From positions 1 through 46,023 of the forward strand of contig CAMHLV010000018.1 in the NCBI GenBank assembly GCA_946186115.1: a stretch of 46,023 bases of DNA, given 5' to 3'. The notes beneath the pieces are model-generated. The model did no database searches. It worked only from the letters and a program-made list of their open reading frames with translations, and was not told where the DNA came from. Source of the stretch: an uncultured Prevotella sp. Its GTDB lineage: Bacteria > Bacteroidota > Bacteroidia > Bacteroidales > Bacteroidaceae. A program made the translations under genes and the position numbers. This document shows, one piece after another, positions 14,404 through 23,229 of this stretch (its first letter is position 1; the number at the start of each line of letters is the position of its first letter).

Positions 14404-15717
14404 TCACAAGTCCTGGAGCCTGATGTCACGCAAATCATTCAGATATTTTGAACGAACGGAGATGGCCTGTAACCACTTCTCTGCTAATTGGTTACTGATA
14501 TCAAGGTCGATTTTCCACTGTCCGCGAGCCTCCAGCCTGTCAACCATCGTACCCAGGGTCATGTTCGACAAATCCTCAGAAGGCACAAAACGGCTCTCCT
14601 CACCCTTCTCATCGCCCGAAACCTCAATAAGCATCCCCGCTGCTATCAGTTCGTAAACAAGGTCGGTGACAAAGCGAATGGGAACAGAGGTTTCACTCCT
14701 CAGCTCCATGATAGAATACGGACGTGCCCCTTGTGCAAAACGACGGCAGACACGACTCATCAGCAAGCCACACAGCATCAAGCGGTAACGATGGCTTATC
14801 TCGCCGGCATGGGCATCATAGTCGTAATAATCCAGATTCTGATTGGTATAACAAAGCTCTGCACCAAACAGGCAGATAGTCCAAGAAATCTGCATCCAGA
14901 GCATAAACAGCGGCAGTGCTGCAAACGAACCGTAGATGGCGTTGTAGCTTGAAAGGAATATCTGAGAGTTGATATACACAAACTGGAGTCCCTGCATGGC
15001 GATACCTGCCAGTATGCCGGGCACTATAGCACTCGACGGCTTTACCCTGGTATTGGGCATAAACACATAGAGGGCAACAAACATGCACGACATCAGTACA
15101 TAGGGGATAAAATCTATTAGCAGGCGCACAGCCGAACTCAACATCTGAAAATCAGACATCCGTCCGGCTACCGTGGCCAGAAAGATGCTGATACCCGACG
15201 ATAGCACTATCAGTATCGGGAACACGAAAAACATAGCCAGATAGTCGGTGAAGGTCCTGAATACTGAGCGCGAGCGCTTCACCTGCCAAATCTCATTGAA
15301 CGTATCCTCGATATTGCTCACAAGCATGAGCACAGTGTATAACATGAATATCAAACCGATACCAAGGAATACTCCGCTCTTGGTATGCACCAGATAACTG
15401 TTTACAAAACCAATTATTGTCTCTGCTGCCTGAGGCTGGGACGACAGGGCATCACGAAACCATATCTCAATATACTTGCTGTAGCCGAAACCGCGTGCTA
15501 TAGCAAACACCACAGCCAGTATGGGGACAATGGCAAGCAGCGTAGAGTATGTCAATGCAGCAGCACGAGTCATCACGCGGCGGGCAGTGAAAAAGCGAAT
15601 GGCAAGCATCACCTTCTTTACCACCCCAACCAGCAGGTATTCCACTGGCGACATCTCGTCACGACTGAGCCGCCAAATGCCAGTACGGAAGAAATCCGTC
15701 ACGTCATGTATTGTCAT
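14404..15717 (-). CDS. YihY/BrkB family membrane protein
   Basis: The protein has 437 residues. About residues 30-300 form six membrane spans with the family's conserved features: TRAAALTYSTLLAIVPILAV near the start, NIEDTFNEIW in the middle and YGSFAALPLFMLWMQISW near the end of the domain. The C-terminal 130 residues are soluble and look like a winged-helix segment (RFVTDLVYELIAAGML). The family is often annotated as ribonuclease BN or virulence factor BrkB, but its function is not settled. I use ATG 15717; a TTG four codons upstream is less likely. It is tail to tail with hemW and lies downstream of rnpB on the same strand, so readthrough from rnpB could supply transcription. Confidence 0.9.
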   Translation of the reverse strand: MTIHDVTDFFRTGIWRLSRDEMSPVEYLLVGVVKKVMLAIRFFTARRVMTRAAALTYSTLLAIVPILAVVFAIARGFGYSKYIEIWFRDALSSQPQAAETIIGFVNSYLVHTKSGVFLGIGLIFMLYTVLMLVSNIEDTFNEIWQVKRSRSVFRTFTDYLAMFFVFPILIVLSSGISIFLATVAGRMSDFQMLSSAVRLLIDFIPYVLMSCMFVALYVFMPNTRVKPSSAIVPGILAGIAMQGLQFVYINSQIFLSSYNAIYGSFAALPLFMLWMQISWTICLFGAELCYTNQNLDYYDYDAHAGEISHRYRLMLCGLLMSRVCRRFAQGARPYSIMELRSETSVPIRFVTDLVYELIAAGMLIEVSGDEKGEESRFVPSEDLSNMTLGTMVDRLEARGQWKIDLDISNQLAEKWLQAISVRSKYLNDLRDIRLQDL

Positions 15718-15753
15718 CTTATACTGCAATAATAGTCACTATAGAGAAAAAGA

Positions 15754-16170
15754 GGAAAGCAGTACCACTATAAGCCGGGTTCTGTACCAACAGCCCACTG
15801 AGAGGCGGTGGTGCCTGCCATTTATCTACTTCGCAAGTTACCCTACGACTCTAGCATTCTACCCTCCGTCGTACCATCCTACGAGAGGAAAGACTCGGGC
15901 GGACAACCCTGAATAACGACGGTTTACGCGAACTTGCAGCCTCCAAACGGAACAGCCCGGCGATCACCCGCCGGCTGGTGGGCTCTTACCCCACCTTCTC
16001 ACCCTTACTTCGCAGAGTGCACAAAGTCACACCTGAAAAGCGGTCATTCTCTTCTTCCGGCTCCAATTGTCACCAACTGCTGGCATTTTCACCAGTGGAG
16101 CGTCCTATGCTGCCCGGACTTTCCTCCTTCACCCTTTGGGTGACGGCGGCAGACCGTGGTGCTGCTTTCC
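15754..16170 (-). ncRNA. rnpB: RNase P RNA (class A)
   Basis: The RNA is about 417 nt on the minus strand; it is the catalytic RNA that trims tRNA 5' leaders. The 5' part contains GAGGAAAGTCCGGGC (conserved P4/J region) and the 3' end has ACAGAACCCGGCTTAT, the classic CR-V/P4 partner. The ends are set by the P1 helix GGAAAGCAG/CTGCTTTCC, extended by ACCAC/GTGGT. The promoter TACCTTTG lies 5 nt upstream of P1. A pyrimidine run (CTCTTTTTCTC) follows P1 on the minus strand. Plus-strand ORFs across this region are shadows. Confidence 0.96.
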
Positions 16171-16175
16171 GACTG

Positions 16176-16183
16176 CAAAGGTA
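16176..16183 (-). promoter_or_regulatory. -7 promoter box of rnpB
   Basis: The minus strand reads TACCTTTG immediately before the P1 helix of RNase P RNA. Confidence 0.8.
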
Positions 16184-16235
16184 AAAAGAAAAAGCGAGAC
16201 AACCAAAATTCTATACTCAGAAAAATCAAATTATA

Positions 16236-16267
16236 TTTGGTTATTCATCCGATTTACACTATCTTTG
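16236..16267 (+). promoter_or_regulatory. Promoter of the Na+-decarboxylase subunit operon
   Basis: TTTG (16236-16239), 20-nt spacer, TATCTTTG (16260-16267). Transcription should begin near 16274, giving a leader of about 65 nt before the first structural gene; the leader contains a 17-codon ORF. Confidence 0.85.
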
Positions 16268-16287
16268 CAGCCAAATTGCAGAATAGT

Positions 16288-16341
16288 ATGCAGAAGCAAA
16301 AGAAAGGAATAATTAATAATTACTGGAAAGAAAACAAATGA
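16288..16341 (+). CDS. 17-codon leader ORF overlapping the OadG-like start
   Basis: ATG 16288 opens a 17-residue ORF (MQKQKKGIINNYWKENK). Its TGA overlaps the start codon of the next gene as ATGA. It is Lys/Asn-rich with no domain. The exact stop/start overlap suggests translational coupling, but an ORF this short could arise by chance. Confidence 0.35.
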   Translation: MQKQKKGIINNYWKENK

Positions 16342-17375
16342 AGAAGTTCGGATTTCTATTAGGAACGCTCCTTGTCATTACAGCTTCAACAGCCAGCGCT
16401 CAAATGGACGCCAGCATCAAGTTGAATGAGGTGATGACCGACAACAAGAGCAGCCTGATTGATGAATACGGAGTAAGAAATGCATGGGTTGAGATAGCCA
16501 ATATCTCTCACTCTACATATAACGTTCGTGGCATGTATCTGACCACCGACCGCTCCGTGCTCGACAAGAAGATGAGCGTGCCAGAGCGACAGAAGCGCAT
16601 GAGCCAGATTCCCAACGGCGACGTGCGAACCCAACTGAGCGGCCAGCAGACATTGCTATTTCAGCTTAACAGCCAGCCTGCCCGTGGCACGCTGCACCTC
16701 AGTGTGAAAGTTGATTCATGCAAGTCCACATGGATAGCGCTCTACAATGGCAATGCCACACAGCTCATCGACTCGATAACGGTTCCCGTACTCAAAGCAG
16801 ACCAGTCGTATGCCCGCATCTCCAACAATGGCACCGCAGGCGACTGGGAGGTAAAGAGTGCCGACCGTGTAACCCCAGGCATTCAGAATGTTACCACGGT
16901 GAGCGAGTCGAAGATAGAAAAGTTCAAGCGCGAAGACCCCCACGGCTTTGGCATGGCGCTGATGGCTATGGGTATTGTGTTCTTCTGCTTGGCTCTCCTC
17001 TGGATTACCTTCACTCTCTTCGGAATGCTGATGCGCCACATGGATACTGCCCGCAAGGTTGCTCACCAGCAGCCCATCAAGCCATTCACCAAGACTGTCG
17101 AGAAGACCGCCGAGATTGGTCACAAGACTGGTGTGATACTGCAAGAGGGTCTCAAGACCAAAGGTATCGACAAGGAAGTGTATATGGCTGTCATCGGCAT
17201 GGCTCTGAAGCAGTATCAAGACGACGTCCACGATGTGGAGTCAGGCATCATCACCATCAAGCATCACGATACAGGATGGGATGACGAGTACCAGCAGATG
17301 ACCCACTTCCACGAGCCTGTACTGCCCACCACTCACATCGCTCCCAAAATTCCTACAGGTCCAGAACTAAAATAA
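16338..17375 (+). CDS. OadG-family decarboxylase gamma subunit with N-terminal lamin-tail-like domain
   Basis: The protein has 345 residues. A signal peptide (to about residue 22, STASA-Q) precedes a periplasmic beta-domain of lamin-tail type (IKLNEVMTDNKSSLIDEYG through MYLTTD, about 26-150). A membrane helix (MALMAMGIVFFCLALLWITF, about 200-222) and a cytosolic tail follow. The helix with DPHGFGMALMAMG matches the OadG/MmdD family, small subunits that assemble Na+-pumping decarboxylases. Normal OadG proteins are about 80-100 residues; the extra sensor-like domain is a Bacteroidetes feature. First structural gene of the run with the biotin carrier and beta subunit. Confidence 0.87.
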   Translation: MKKFGFLLGTLLVITASTASAQMDASIKLNEVMTDNKSSLIDEYGVRNAWVEIANISHSTYNVRGMYLTTDRSVLDKKMSVPERQKRMSQIPNGDVRTQLSGQQTLLFQLNSQPARGTLHLSVKVDSCKSTWIALYNGNATQLIDSITVPVLKADQSYARISNNGTAGDWEVKSADRVTPGIQNVTTVSESKIEKFKREDPHGFGMALMAMGIVFFCLALLWITFTLFGMLMRHMDTARKVAHQQPIKPFTKTVEKTAEIGHKTGVILQEGLKTKGIDKEVYMAVIGMALKQYQDDVHDVESGIITIKHHDTGWDDEYQQMTHFHEPVLPTTHIAPKIPTGPELK

Positions 17376-17408
17376 GCAATAACGATAACAATATATAAAA
17401 GATAAATC

Positions 17409-17870
17409 ATGAATAAGTATCAGTATAAAGTACAAGGTGTCGACTACGAAGTAGAAATAGAGGATGTAGAAGGCAACATCGCAAAAGTCAACGTCAACGG
17501 TATTCCTTTCGAGGTAGAACTTAAGCAGCCCATCAATGCTGCCAAGCACCCCACCATTGTGCGTCCCAAGGTATCAGCCCCTCAGGCTGCTCCCGCCGCA
17601 GCACCTACCGCAGCACCAGCTCAGCCTGCCAACCAGGCCACTGCTGGAGCCGTTGCAGGTAATGCCGTCAAGGCTCCGCTGCCCGGAACAATCAATGCCG
17701 TAATGGTCAAGGTTGGCGACACTGTGGCAGTGGGTGATGTAGTAGTGGTGCTGGAAGCCATGAAGATGCAGAACAACATCGAGTCGGAATATGCAGGCAC
17801 CGTCACGGCTGTCAAAGTAAACCAGGGCGACTCCGTCATGGAAGGCACCGTGATGCTGACTATAGGATGA
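17409..17870 (+). CDS. Biotin carboxyl carrier protein of a Na+-pumping decarboxylase
   Basis: The protein has 153 residues. A short N-terminal domain (MNKYQYKVQGVDYEVEIED) is followed by an Ala/Pro-rich linker (about 58-83, APQAAPAAAPTAAPAQPANQ) and a biotinyl domain with the attachment motif EAMKM, Lys119. It carries CO2 from the carboxyltransferase subunit to the membrane beta subunit of methylmalonyl-CoA or oxaloacetate decarboxylase. It lies between the gamma and beta genes (33- and 47-nt gaps). No carboxyltransferase gene is in the window. Confidence 0.93.
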   Translation: MNKYQYKVQGVDYEVEIEDVEGNIAKVNVNGIPFEVELKQPINAAKHPTIVRPKVSAPQAAPAAAPTAAPAQPANQATAGAVAGNAVKAPLPGTINAVMVKVGDTVAVGDVVVVLEAMKMQNNIESEYAGTVTAVKVNQGDSVMEGTVMLTIG

Positions 17871-17917
17871 TAAGGTAAAAACGAAAAGTGAATAATTTAC
17901 CGCTATTAATTTAGATT

Positions 17918-19075
17918 ATGGGATTTACAAACTTTATCATAGAAAACTTCAACGAGTTCCTGACCTATACAGGCTTTGCCAACGTAACAGCAGGCAACCT
18001 CATCATGATTGCCGTAGGAGCGTTCTTCATCTGGCTTGCCATCAAGAAGGACTTCGAACCGCTGCTTTTGGTGCCCATCGGTCTGGGCATCATATTAGGC
18101 AACATTCCCTTCCGCGCTGATGCAGGACTGGAAATAGGTCTATATGAGGACAACTCAGTGCTCAACATTTTCTATCAGGGCGTGCGCCAAGGATGGTATC
18201 CTCCGCTAATCTTCCTTGGCATTGGAGCCATGACAGACTTCTCGGCTCTGCTGGCCAACCCTAAACTGATGCTGATAGGTGCGGCTGCACAATTCGGTAT
18301 CTTCGGAGCATATATGTTTGCGCTGGCTCTGGGATTCGAGCCCAATCAGGCCGCAGGTATTGCCATCATTGGCGGTGCCGATGGTCCTACAGCCATATTC
18401 CTGAGCAGCAAACTCTCGCCCAACCTGATGGGAGCCATCGCCGTGTGCGCATATTCGTATATGGCCTTAGTACCGCTGATTCAGCCACCATTGATGCGCC
18501 TGCTCACCACCAAGAAGGAGCGCGTCATCAAGATGAAGCCTGTTCGCGAAGTCAGTCAGACAGAGCGCATACTATTCCCAATAGTGGGCTTGTTGCTTAC
18601 AACATTCATAGTACCCTCAGGACTTCCCCTCTTAGGCATGCTGTTCTTCGGCAACCTACTGAAGGAGAGTGGCAAGACCACTCGTCTGGCCAAGACCGCA
18701 GGAGCAGCACTCAACGATATCGTGGTAATGCTGCTGGGACTCACCGTAGGATGCTCTACTCAGGCATCAGAGTTCCTTACCATGAACACTATATTCATCT
18801 TCGCCATCGGAGCATGTGCATTCATCGTGGCTACCATGAGTGGAGTACTGTTCGTTAAGCTGATGAACGTATTCCTGCCAAAAGACAAAAAGCTCAATCC
18901 GCTCATCGGCAACGCCGGTGTATCGGCTGTGCCAATGGCTGCCCGTATCTCCAACAATCTCGGATTGGAATACGACCGCCACAACTTCCTGCTCATGCAT
19001 GCCATGGGCCCCAACGTGGCTGGAGTGATCGGTTCGGCAGTGGCTGCCGGAGCTCTGCTCGGATTCCTCTCGTAA
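17918..19075 (+). CDS. Na+-translocating decarboxylase beta subunit (OadB/MmdB)
   Basis: The protein has 385 residues and is almost entirely membrane-spanning. Conserved family segments are GIILGNIPF, GVRQGWYPPLIFLGIGAMTDFSALLANP, IAIIGGADGPTAIFLSSKLSP (which holds the Asp essential for Na+ transport), NLLKESG and NAGVSAVPMAARIS. The subunit decarboxylates carboxybiotin and pumps Na+ outward. It closes the three-gene decarboxylase set. In the succinate-to-propionate route of Bacteroidales the enzyme is methylmalonyl-CoA decarboxylase; that substrate is an inference. Confidence 0.95.
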   Translation: MGFTNFIIENFNEFLTYTGFANVTAGNLIMIAVGAFFIWLAIKKDFEPLLLVPIGLGIILGNIPFRADAGLEIGLYEDNSVLNIFYQGVRQGWYPPLIFLGIGAMTDFSALLANPKLMLIGAAAQFGIFGAYMFALALGFEPNQAAGIAIIGGADGPTAIFLSSKLSPNLMGAIAVCAYSYMALVPLIQPPLMRLLTTKKERVIKMKPVREVSQTERILFPIVGLLLTTFIVPSGLPLLGMLFFGNLLKESGKTTRLAKTAGAALNDIVVMLLGLTVGCSTQASEFLTMNTIFIFAIGACAFIVATMSGVLFVKLMNVFLPKDKKLNPLIGNAGVSAVPMAARISNNLGLEYDRHNFLLMHAMGPNVAGVIGSAVAAGALLGFLS

Positions 19076-19103
19076 CCATACGTAACAAAACTCAAGAAGA
19101 GAG

Positions 19104-19757
19104 ATGGCCGAAACAAACAGACCTTTCCTGTCGGTAATAATGACGGCTCATGACGAGGCTGAAGCCTTGGAGCGCAATCTGCCGCTCTTTTTAGCACAAC
19201 AGGGTCAGCACACCTGCGAAGTTATTGTCGTGGATGATGCTTCGAGCGATGATACTCCCGACGTATTGAAGCGACTAAAGGCACAGTATCCGCAACTATA
19301 CACTACATTCATCCCCAAGTCGGTACCCAATCCCTGCCGACAGCGTCTGGCGCTGACTATCGGTGCCAAGGCCGCCAAGGGCGAGTGGATTGCCGTGGCC
19401 AGCATTCTGCGCCCTCCTCATACCGAGGGTGCCCTCGAAGGCATGGTGCAGCTGGCCAACAATCAGGGCGAGCAGGTTGCCATGCTTTATAGCGGGCGCA
19501 AAGAAGGCACAATGACTGTTTTCCAGTCGTGGGCCACACTGGATGATGCCGCTCCCCTTCTGCGCAAAGCAGAGCGACGCTCTGGCAAGGGACACCGAGG
19601 ACGGTGGTTTAAGCGTTGGCGCGGACTGTACGACACCGTAGCAGTAAGGCGTGACGACATTCACAACCTGCTTAAGTTCTATGAGCAGAAAATTAGCGGT
19701 CGGAGACTGACAGGACTCAGACTGCACGTATTATGGAAGACTTTGCAAAATAACTGA
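19104..19757 (+). CDS. Short family 2 glycosyltransferase lacking the DxD motif
   Basis: The protein has 217 residues. The N-terminal GT-A nucleotide-binding half is clear: LSVIMTAHDEAEALERNLP at about 8-26 and VIVVDDASSDDTPDVL at about 39-54. Where the family has WVxLTDADC, this protein reads GEWIAVASILRPP, so the metal-binding acidic motif is absent. The rest (about 120-217) is short and basic (RRSGKGHRGRWFKRWRG). It may be an inactive or structurally altered enzyme. It lies 28 nt after the decarboxylase beta gene and 7 nt before another glycosyltransferase-like gene, so the pair probably acts together. Confidence 0.78.
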   Translation: MAETNRPFLSVIMTAHDEAEALERNLPLFLAQQGQHTCEVIVVDDASSDDTPDVLKRLKAQYPQLYTTFIPKSVPNPCRQRLALTIGAKAAKGEWIAVASILRPPHTEGALEGMVQLANNQGEQVAMLYSGRKEGTMTVFQSWATLDDAAPLLRKAERRSGKGHRGRWFKRWRGLYDTVAVRRDDIHNLLKFYEQKISGRRLTGLRLHVLWKTLQNN

Positions 19758-19764
19758 TACTATT

Positions 19765-20865
19765 ATGAGAATCCTTCACTTCCTACCACCCGACAACGAC
19801 ATGATAGCTCAGCACGTCACCATGCTTACCAATGGCATGGGACTGGAAGCAGAGAACCACGTCACGTCGGATGCAGGCAATGCCAAGATGCTTCTGCAGA
19901 ACGGGAAGTACGACATTCTCCACATACACGGCTGTTGGCGCAATGCATCAAAAAACTTAGTGGGTCTGACAAAGAAGAGTCTCACGCGACTCGTAGTCAC
20001 CCCACACGGCCAGCTACAGCCCTGGGTGCAAGACGACGGATACTGGAAAGAGAAACTCCCCAAGCGTCTGCTCTACCAACGCGACATCATTCATCAGGCC
20101 TACGCCATCATCGTTCAGGGAAAGATGGAACTGGAGTGCATGGAAAAGCTGGGATGGAACAGCCGTTGCACCATCATCCGCAACGCTATCATAACATGCA
20201 GCATCAGCGCACAGGAGATGGCACGTCAGACTTTTGCCCTCTACAGGAAGGTCATGGACTCAAACACTCTTGAACTGCTACCAGCAGAGAGTCGCGACAC
20301 CATGAGGAGCATTATCAAAGCCGGCATCACGGGCGACTCACGATGGCTCTCTGACGACTCCCGCCCCACTCCACTCAGCGATGAGGACATGCGGAGAGTG
20401 ATGTGCCATGCCTATCAGGAACAGACCACCGACTGGATAAAAAAAGGCCTTAAAGTGCTGAAATGGAACGACCCGGATATCGACGCTGCCACGATAGACT
20501 GCTTTCTGCCCGAAGGCTACCATGCTCCGCAAAGCATACAGAGCACCATCGGCAATCAATACGCATCGGAGAACGAACGACTGATGGCGACCTTCAAACT
20601 GATTAGGAAACTAACGTCCAACAACCAGCTCAGTATGCTTCACCTATGCGAGTTGGATCGCGAACTGCGCTTCCATCCCTGCGAGGAAGAAGAACTCAAG
20701 GAAGAGCTCAAGGAGCACAAGCTGTGGATGCTGGCCCGCCGGACAATGCAGCTGATGGCCGACATGACAGGACTTACCGAAGGATACATGCCAGTGACAG
20801 CTCTCGACGACCGCCAGACAAGACAGATGAGAGAAAGCGTAGAGAAACGACTGAAAATACAATAA
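19765..20865 (+). CDS. Glycosyltransferase-like protein with only the N-terminal GT-B half
   Basis: The protein has 366 residues. The first about 145 residues resemble the N-terminal Rossmann domain of GT4 enzymes (MRILHFLPPDND, KYDILHIHGCW, LVVTPHGQLQPW, AYAIIVQGKMELECMEKLGW, CTIIRNAI). The usual C-terminal nucleotide-sugar-binding half with its E-x7-E motif is missing. In its place are about 220 residues of predicted helical, charged sequence (EEEELKEELKEHKLW) that I do not recognise. It likely has a non-canonical or regulatory role. It is packed tightly behind the DxD-less GT2 gene and 30 nt before fbp. Confidence 0.72.
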   Translation: MRILHFLPPDNDMIAQHVTMLTNGMGLEAENHVTSDAGNAKMLLQNGKYDILHIHGCWRNASKNLVGLTKKSLTRLVVTPHGQLQPWVQDDGYWKEKLPKRLLYQRDIIHQAYAIIVQGKMELECMEKLGWNSRCTIIRNAIITCSISAQEMARQTFALYRKVMDSNTLELLPAESRDTMRSIIKAGITGDSRWLSDDSRPTPLSDEDMRRVMCHAYQEQTTDWIKKGLKVLKWNDPDIDAATIDCFLPEGYHAPQSIQSTIGNQYASENERLMATFKLIRKLTSNNQLSMLHLCELDRELRFHPCEEEELKEELKEHKLWMLARRTMQLMADMTGLTEGYMPVTALDDRQTRQMRESVEKRLKIQ

Positions 20866-20895
20866 CAGGATATAACCTTCTAAAAATCAAAAACT

Positions 20896-22875
20896 ATGAA
20901 CACAAACGCCGAAAACCGCGACATGCACTACCTGCAGTTGCTGTCGAACTCTTTTCCCAGCATTGCGGCGGCTTCCACAGAAATCATCAATCTGGAAGCC
21001 ATTATGAACCTGCCCAAGGGCACTGAGCATTTTCTGGCCGACCTTCACGGCGAGAGTGCAGCATTTCAGCATATTCTGAAGAATGCCTCAGGAAACATCA
21101 GGCGCAAGGTTAGCGAGCTCTTCAAAGGCTACATACGAGAGTCGGTGATACGCGAATTGTGTACACTAATATACTATCCCGAGCAGAAACTAGGACTCAT
21201 CAAGGAGGCCGAGGGCGACAATATGGAAGACTGGTACCACATCACCATACACAGACTGGTCACCGTTTGCAGGGACGTTTCATCGAAATATACGCGCTCA
21301 AAGGTGCGCAAGTCACTGCCGCCCGACTTTGCCTACATCATCGAGGAACTGCTCCACGAGCGCAGCGACGACCAAGACAAGGCTGCCTACGTCACGGGGA
21401 TCGTTGAGACCATCATCTCGACAGGACGTGCCGACGACTTCATTATTGCCCTCTGTAATGTGATTCAGCGACTGGCAATTGACCAGCTGCACATTCTCGG
21501 CGACATCTACGACCGCGGCCCTGGCGCCCACATCATTCTCGACACCATGCGCCAGTACCACTCATGGGATATTCAATGGGGAAACCACGACATACTATGG
21601 ATGGGAGCATGCGCCGGCAACAATGCCTGCATCTGCAACGTACTGCGCTTGTCGCTGAGATATGCCAATCTGACCACTCTTGAAGATGGTTACGGAATAA
21701 ATCTCGTCCCCCTGGCAACATTCGCCATGGATGTATATGGCGACGACCCATGCACCGAGTTCATACCGAAGATACTGGCAGGCAACACCCTCGACGAGAA
21801 GACACTGCGCCTTACCGCACAGATGCACAAAGCCATCAGCGTCATTCAGTTCAAGAAGGAGGCTCTCATCTTCAAGCGCCGTCCGGAATGGCAGATGACC
21901 GACCGATGCGTGCTCGACCATATTGACTATGAGCGTGGCGTTTACATCGTTGACGGCAAGGAGTACGAGATGAAGTCGTGCAACTTCCCAACCATCGACC
22001 CCGCCAACCCTTGTGAACTCACCGAAGAGGAGAATATACTCATGGAGCGCCTACACCACTCGTTCCGAGTATGTGAGAAGCTGCAGAAACACTGCAAGAT
22101 GCTGCTCTCGCATGGCTGCATGTACACTATCTGCAACCAAAACCTCCTCTTCCATGCATCTTGTCCGCTCAACGCCGACGGCAGTCTGAAAGAAGTGGAA
22201 CTTTACAACGGACAGCGCTTCAGCGGCAAGGAACTGATGCACAACATCGGAATGATGATACGCGCTGCATTCCAGAACGACACTCCACAAGAGGAGAGAT
22301 CTTACGACCGCGACTATTTCCTATACCTCTGGTGCGGCAAGGACTCCCCACTCTTCGACAAGTCGAAGATGGCCACCTTCGAGCGATACTTCCTCACCGA
22401 CAAGACGATGTACAAAGAGGAGAAAGGCTACTACTTCCAACTGCGCGACAATGAAGAAATCTGCGACCACATACTCGACTCCTTCGGTGTTGTCGGCGCC
22501 AACAGGCATATCATCAACGGCCACGTCCCTGTGCATGCATCAAAGGGCGAGAACCCCATCAAAGCAGGTGGCAAGCTGATGGTGATCGACGGTGGATTCT
22601 CAGAAGCCTATCATTCAGAGACAGGCATCGCCGGATACACTCTGGTATATCACAGCCGCGGATTCCAGCTCGTTCAGCACGAGCCGTTTACAAGTGCTCG
22701 CGAGGCCATACAGAAAGGTACCGACATCAAATCGACCACCCAACTGGTTGAACTGTCAACACACCGCATGCTGGTGGCCGACACCGACAAAGGCACTGAA
22801 CTTCAGAATCAGATAAACGACCTGCGCCAACTGTTGTATGCCTATCGCCACGGCATCATCAAAGAAAAGAAATAA
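20896..22875 (+). CDS. fbp: Fructose-1,6-bisphosphatase class III
   Basis: The protein has 659 residues, the usual length of the class III (Firmicutes/Bacteroidetes) enzyme of gluconeogenesis. It hydrolyses fructose 1,6-bisphosphate to fructose 6-phosphate in the cytosol. Metallophosphatase motifs are visible: FLADLHGE near the start, LGDIYDRGPGAH, WGNHDILWMGA, and a C-terminal INGHVPVHASKGENPIKAGG with VIDGGFS. Start 20896 gives the expected MNTN..MHYLQLLSNSFPS N-terminus. The 4-nt gap to the FolK-like gene indicates co-transcription. Confidence 0.97.
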   Translation: MNTNAENRDMHYLQLLSNSFPSIAAASTEIINLEAIMNLPKGTEHFLADLHGESAAFQHILKNASGNIRRKVSELFKGYIRESVIRELCTLIYYPEQKLGLIKEAEGDNMEDWYHITIHRLVTVCRDVSSKYTRSKVRKSLPPDFAYIIEELLHERSDDQDKAAYVTGIVETIISTGRADDFIIALCNVIQRLAIDQLHILGDIYDRGPGAHIILDTMRQYHSWDIQWGNHDILWMGACAGNNACICNVLRLSLRYANLTTLEDGYGINLVPLATFAMDVYGDDPCTEFIPKILAGNTLDEKTLRLTAQMHKAISVIQFKKEALIFKRRPEWQMTDRCVLDHIDYERGVYIVDGKEYEMKSCNFPTIDPANPCELTEEENILMERLHHSFRVCEKLQKHCKMLLSHGCMYTICNQNLLFHASCPLNADGSLKEVELYNGQRFSGKELMHNIGMMIRAAFQNDTPQEERSYDRDYFLYLWCGKDSPLFDKSKMATFERYFLTDKTMYKEEKGYYFQLRDNEEICDHILDSFGVVGANRHIINGHVPVHASKGENPIKAGGKLMVIDGGFSEAYHSETGIAGYTLVYHSRGFQLVQHEPFTSAREAIQKGTDIKSTTQLVELSTHRMLVADTDKGTELQNQINDLRQLLYAYRHGIIKEKK

Positions 22876-22878
22876 CAC

Positions 22879-23229
22879 ATGGCAAGCATCATCATAGCAT
22901 TAGGCTCAAACAGCAGGCAGGCAGTACATATTGAATGGGCTTCACAACGGTTGGCTACCCTGTTTGCCGACGTCAGGATGAGCCGAAAGTTATGGACTCA
23001 CGACGTAAAAGGCTCTGGACGGATGTATATGAACAGACTCATGAAAGCCACTACCAGCCTCGGAGCAGAAGAGATAAATACATTACTGAAACAACTGGAG
23101 AAGGAGGCACAACGCACTCACGACGAAGTCACCATCGACCTCGACCTGATGCAGTACGACTCAGAGCAATATCACCCGAAAGACTGGCCACGCCCCTATA
23201 TCCAGCAACTAATCCCCGACATTCTATGA
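22879..23229 (+). CDS. Short FolK (HPPK)-like protein
   Basis: The protein has 116 residues. The start MASIIIALGSN and the segment DEVTIDLDLMQYD match the first strand and the metal-binding D-x-D strand of 6-hydroxymethyl-7,8-dihydropterin pyrophosphokinase. The family is normally 150-170 residues, and the middle loops that bind pterin and ATP are shortened. It may therefore be a diverged paralogue rather than the folate enzyme. It sits 3 nt after fbp, and its TGA overlaps the next ATG (ATGA). Confidence 0.7.
   Translation: MASIIIALGSNSRQAVHIEWASQRLATLFADVRMSRKLWTHDVKGSGRMYMNRLMKATTSLGAEEINTLLKQLEKEAQRTHDEVTIDLDLMQYDSEQYHPKDWPRPYIQQLIPDIL

Noticed and set aside
15778..16184. Several 60-130 codon plus-strand ORFs
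   Set aside because: They lie antisense to RNase P RNA, whose conserved blocks and P1 helix explain the region.
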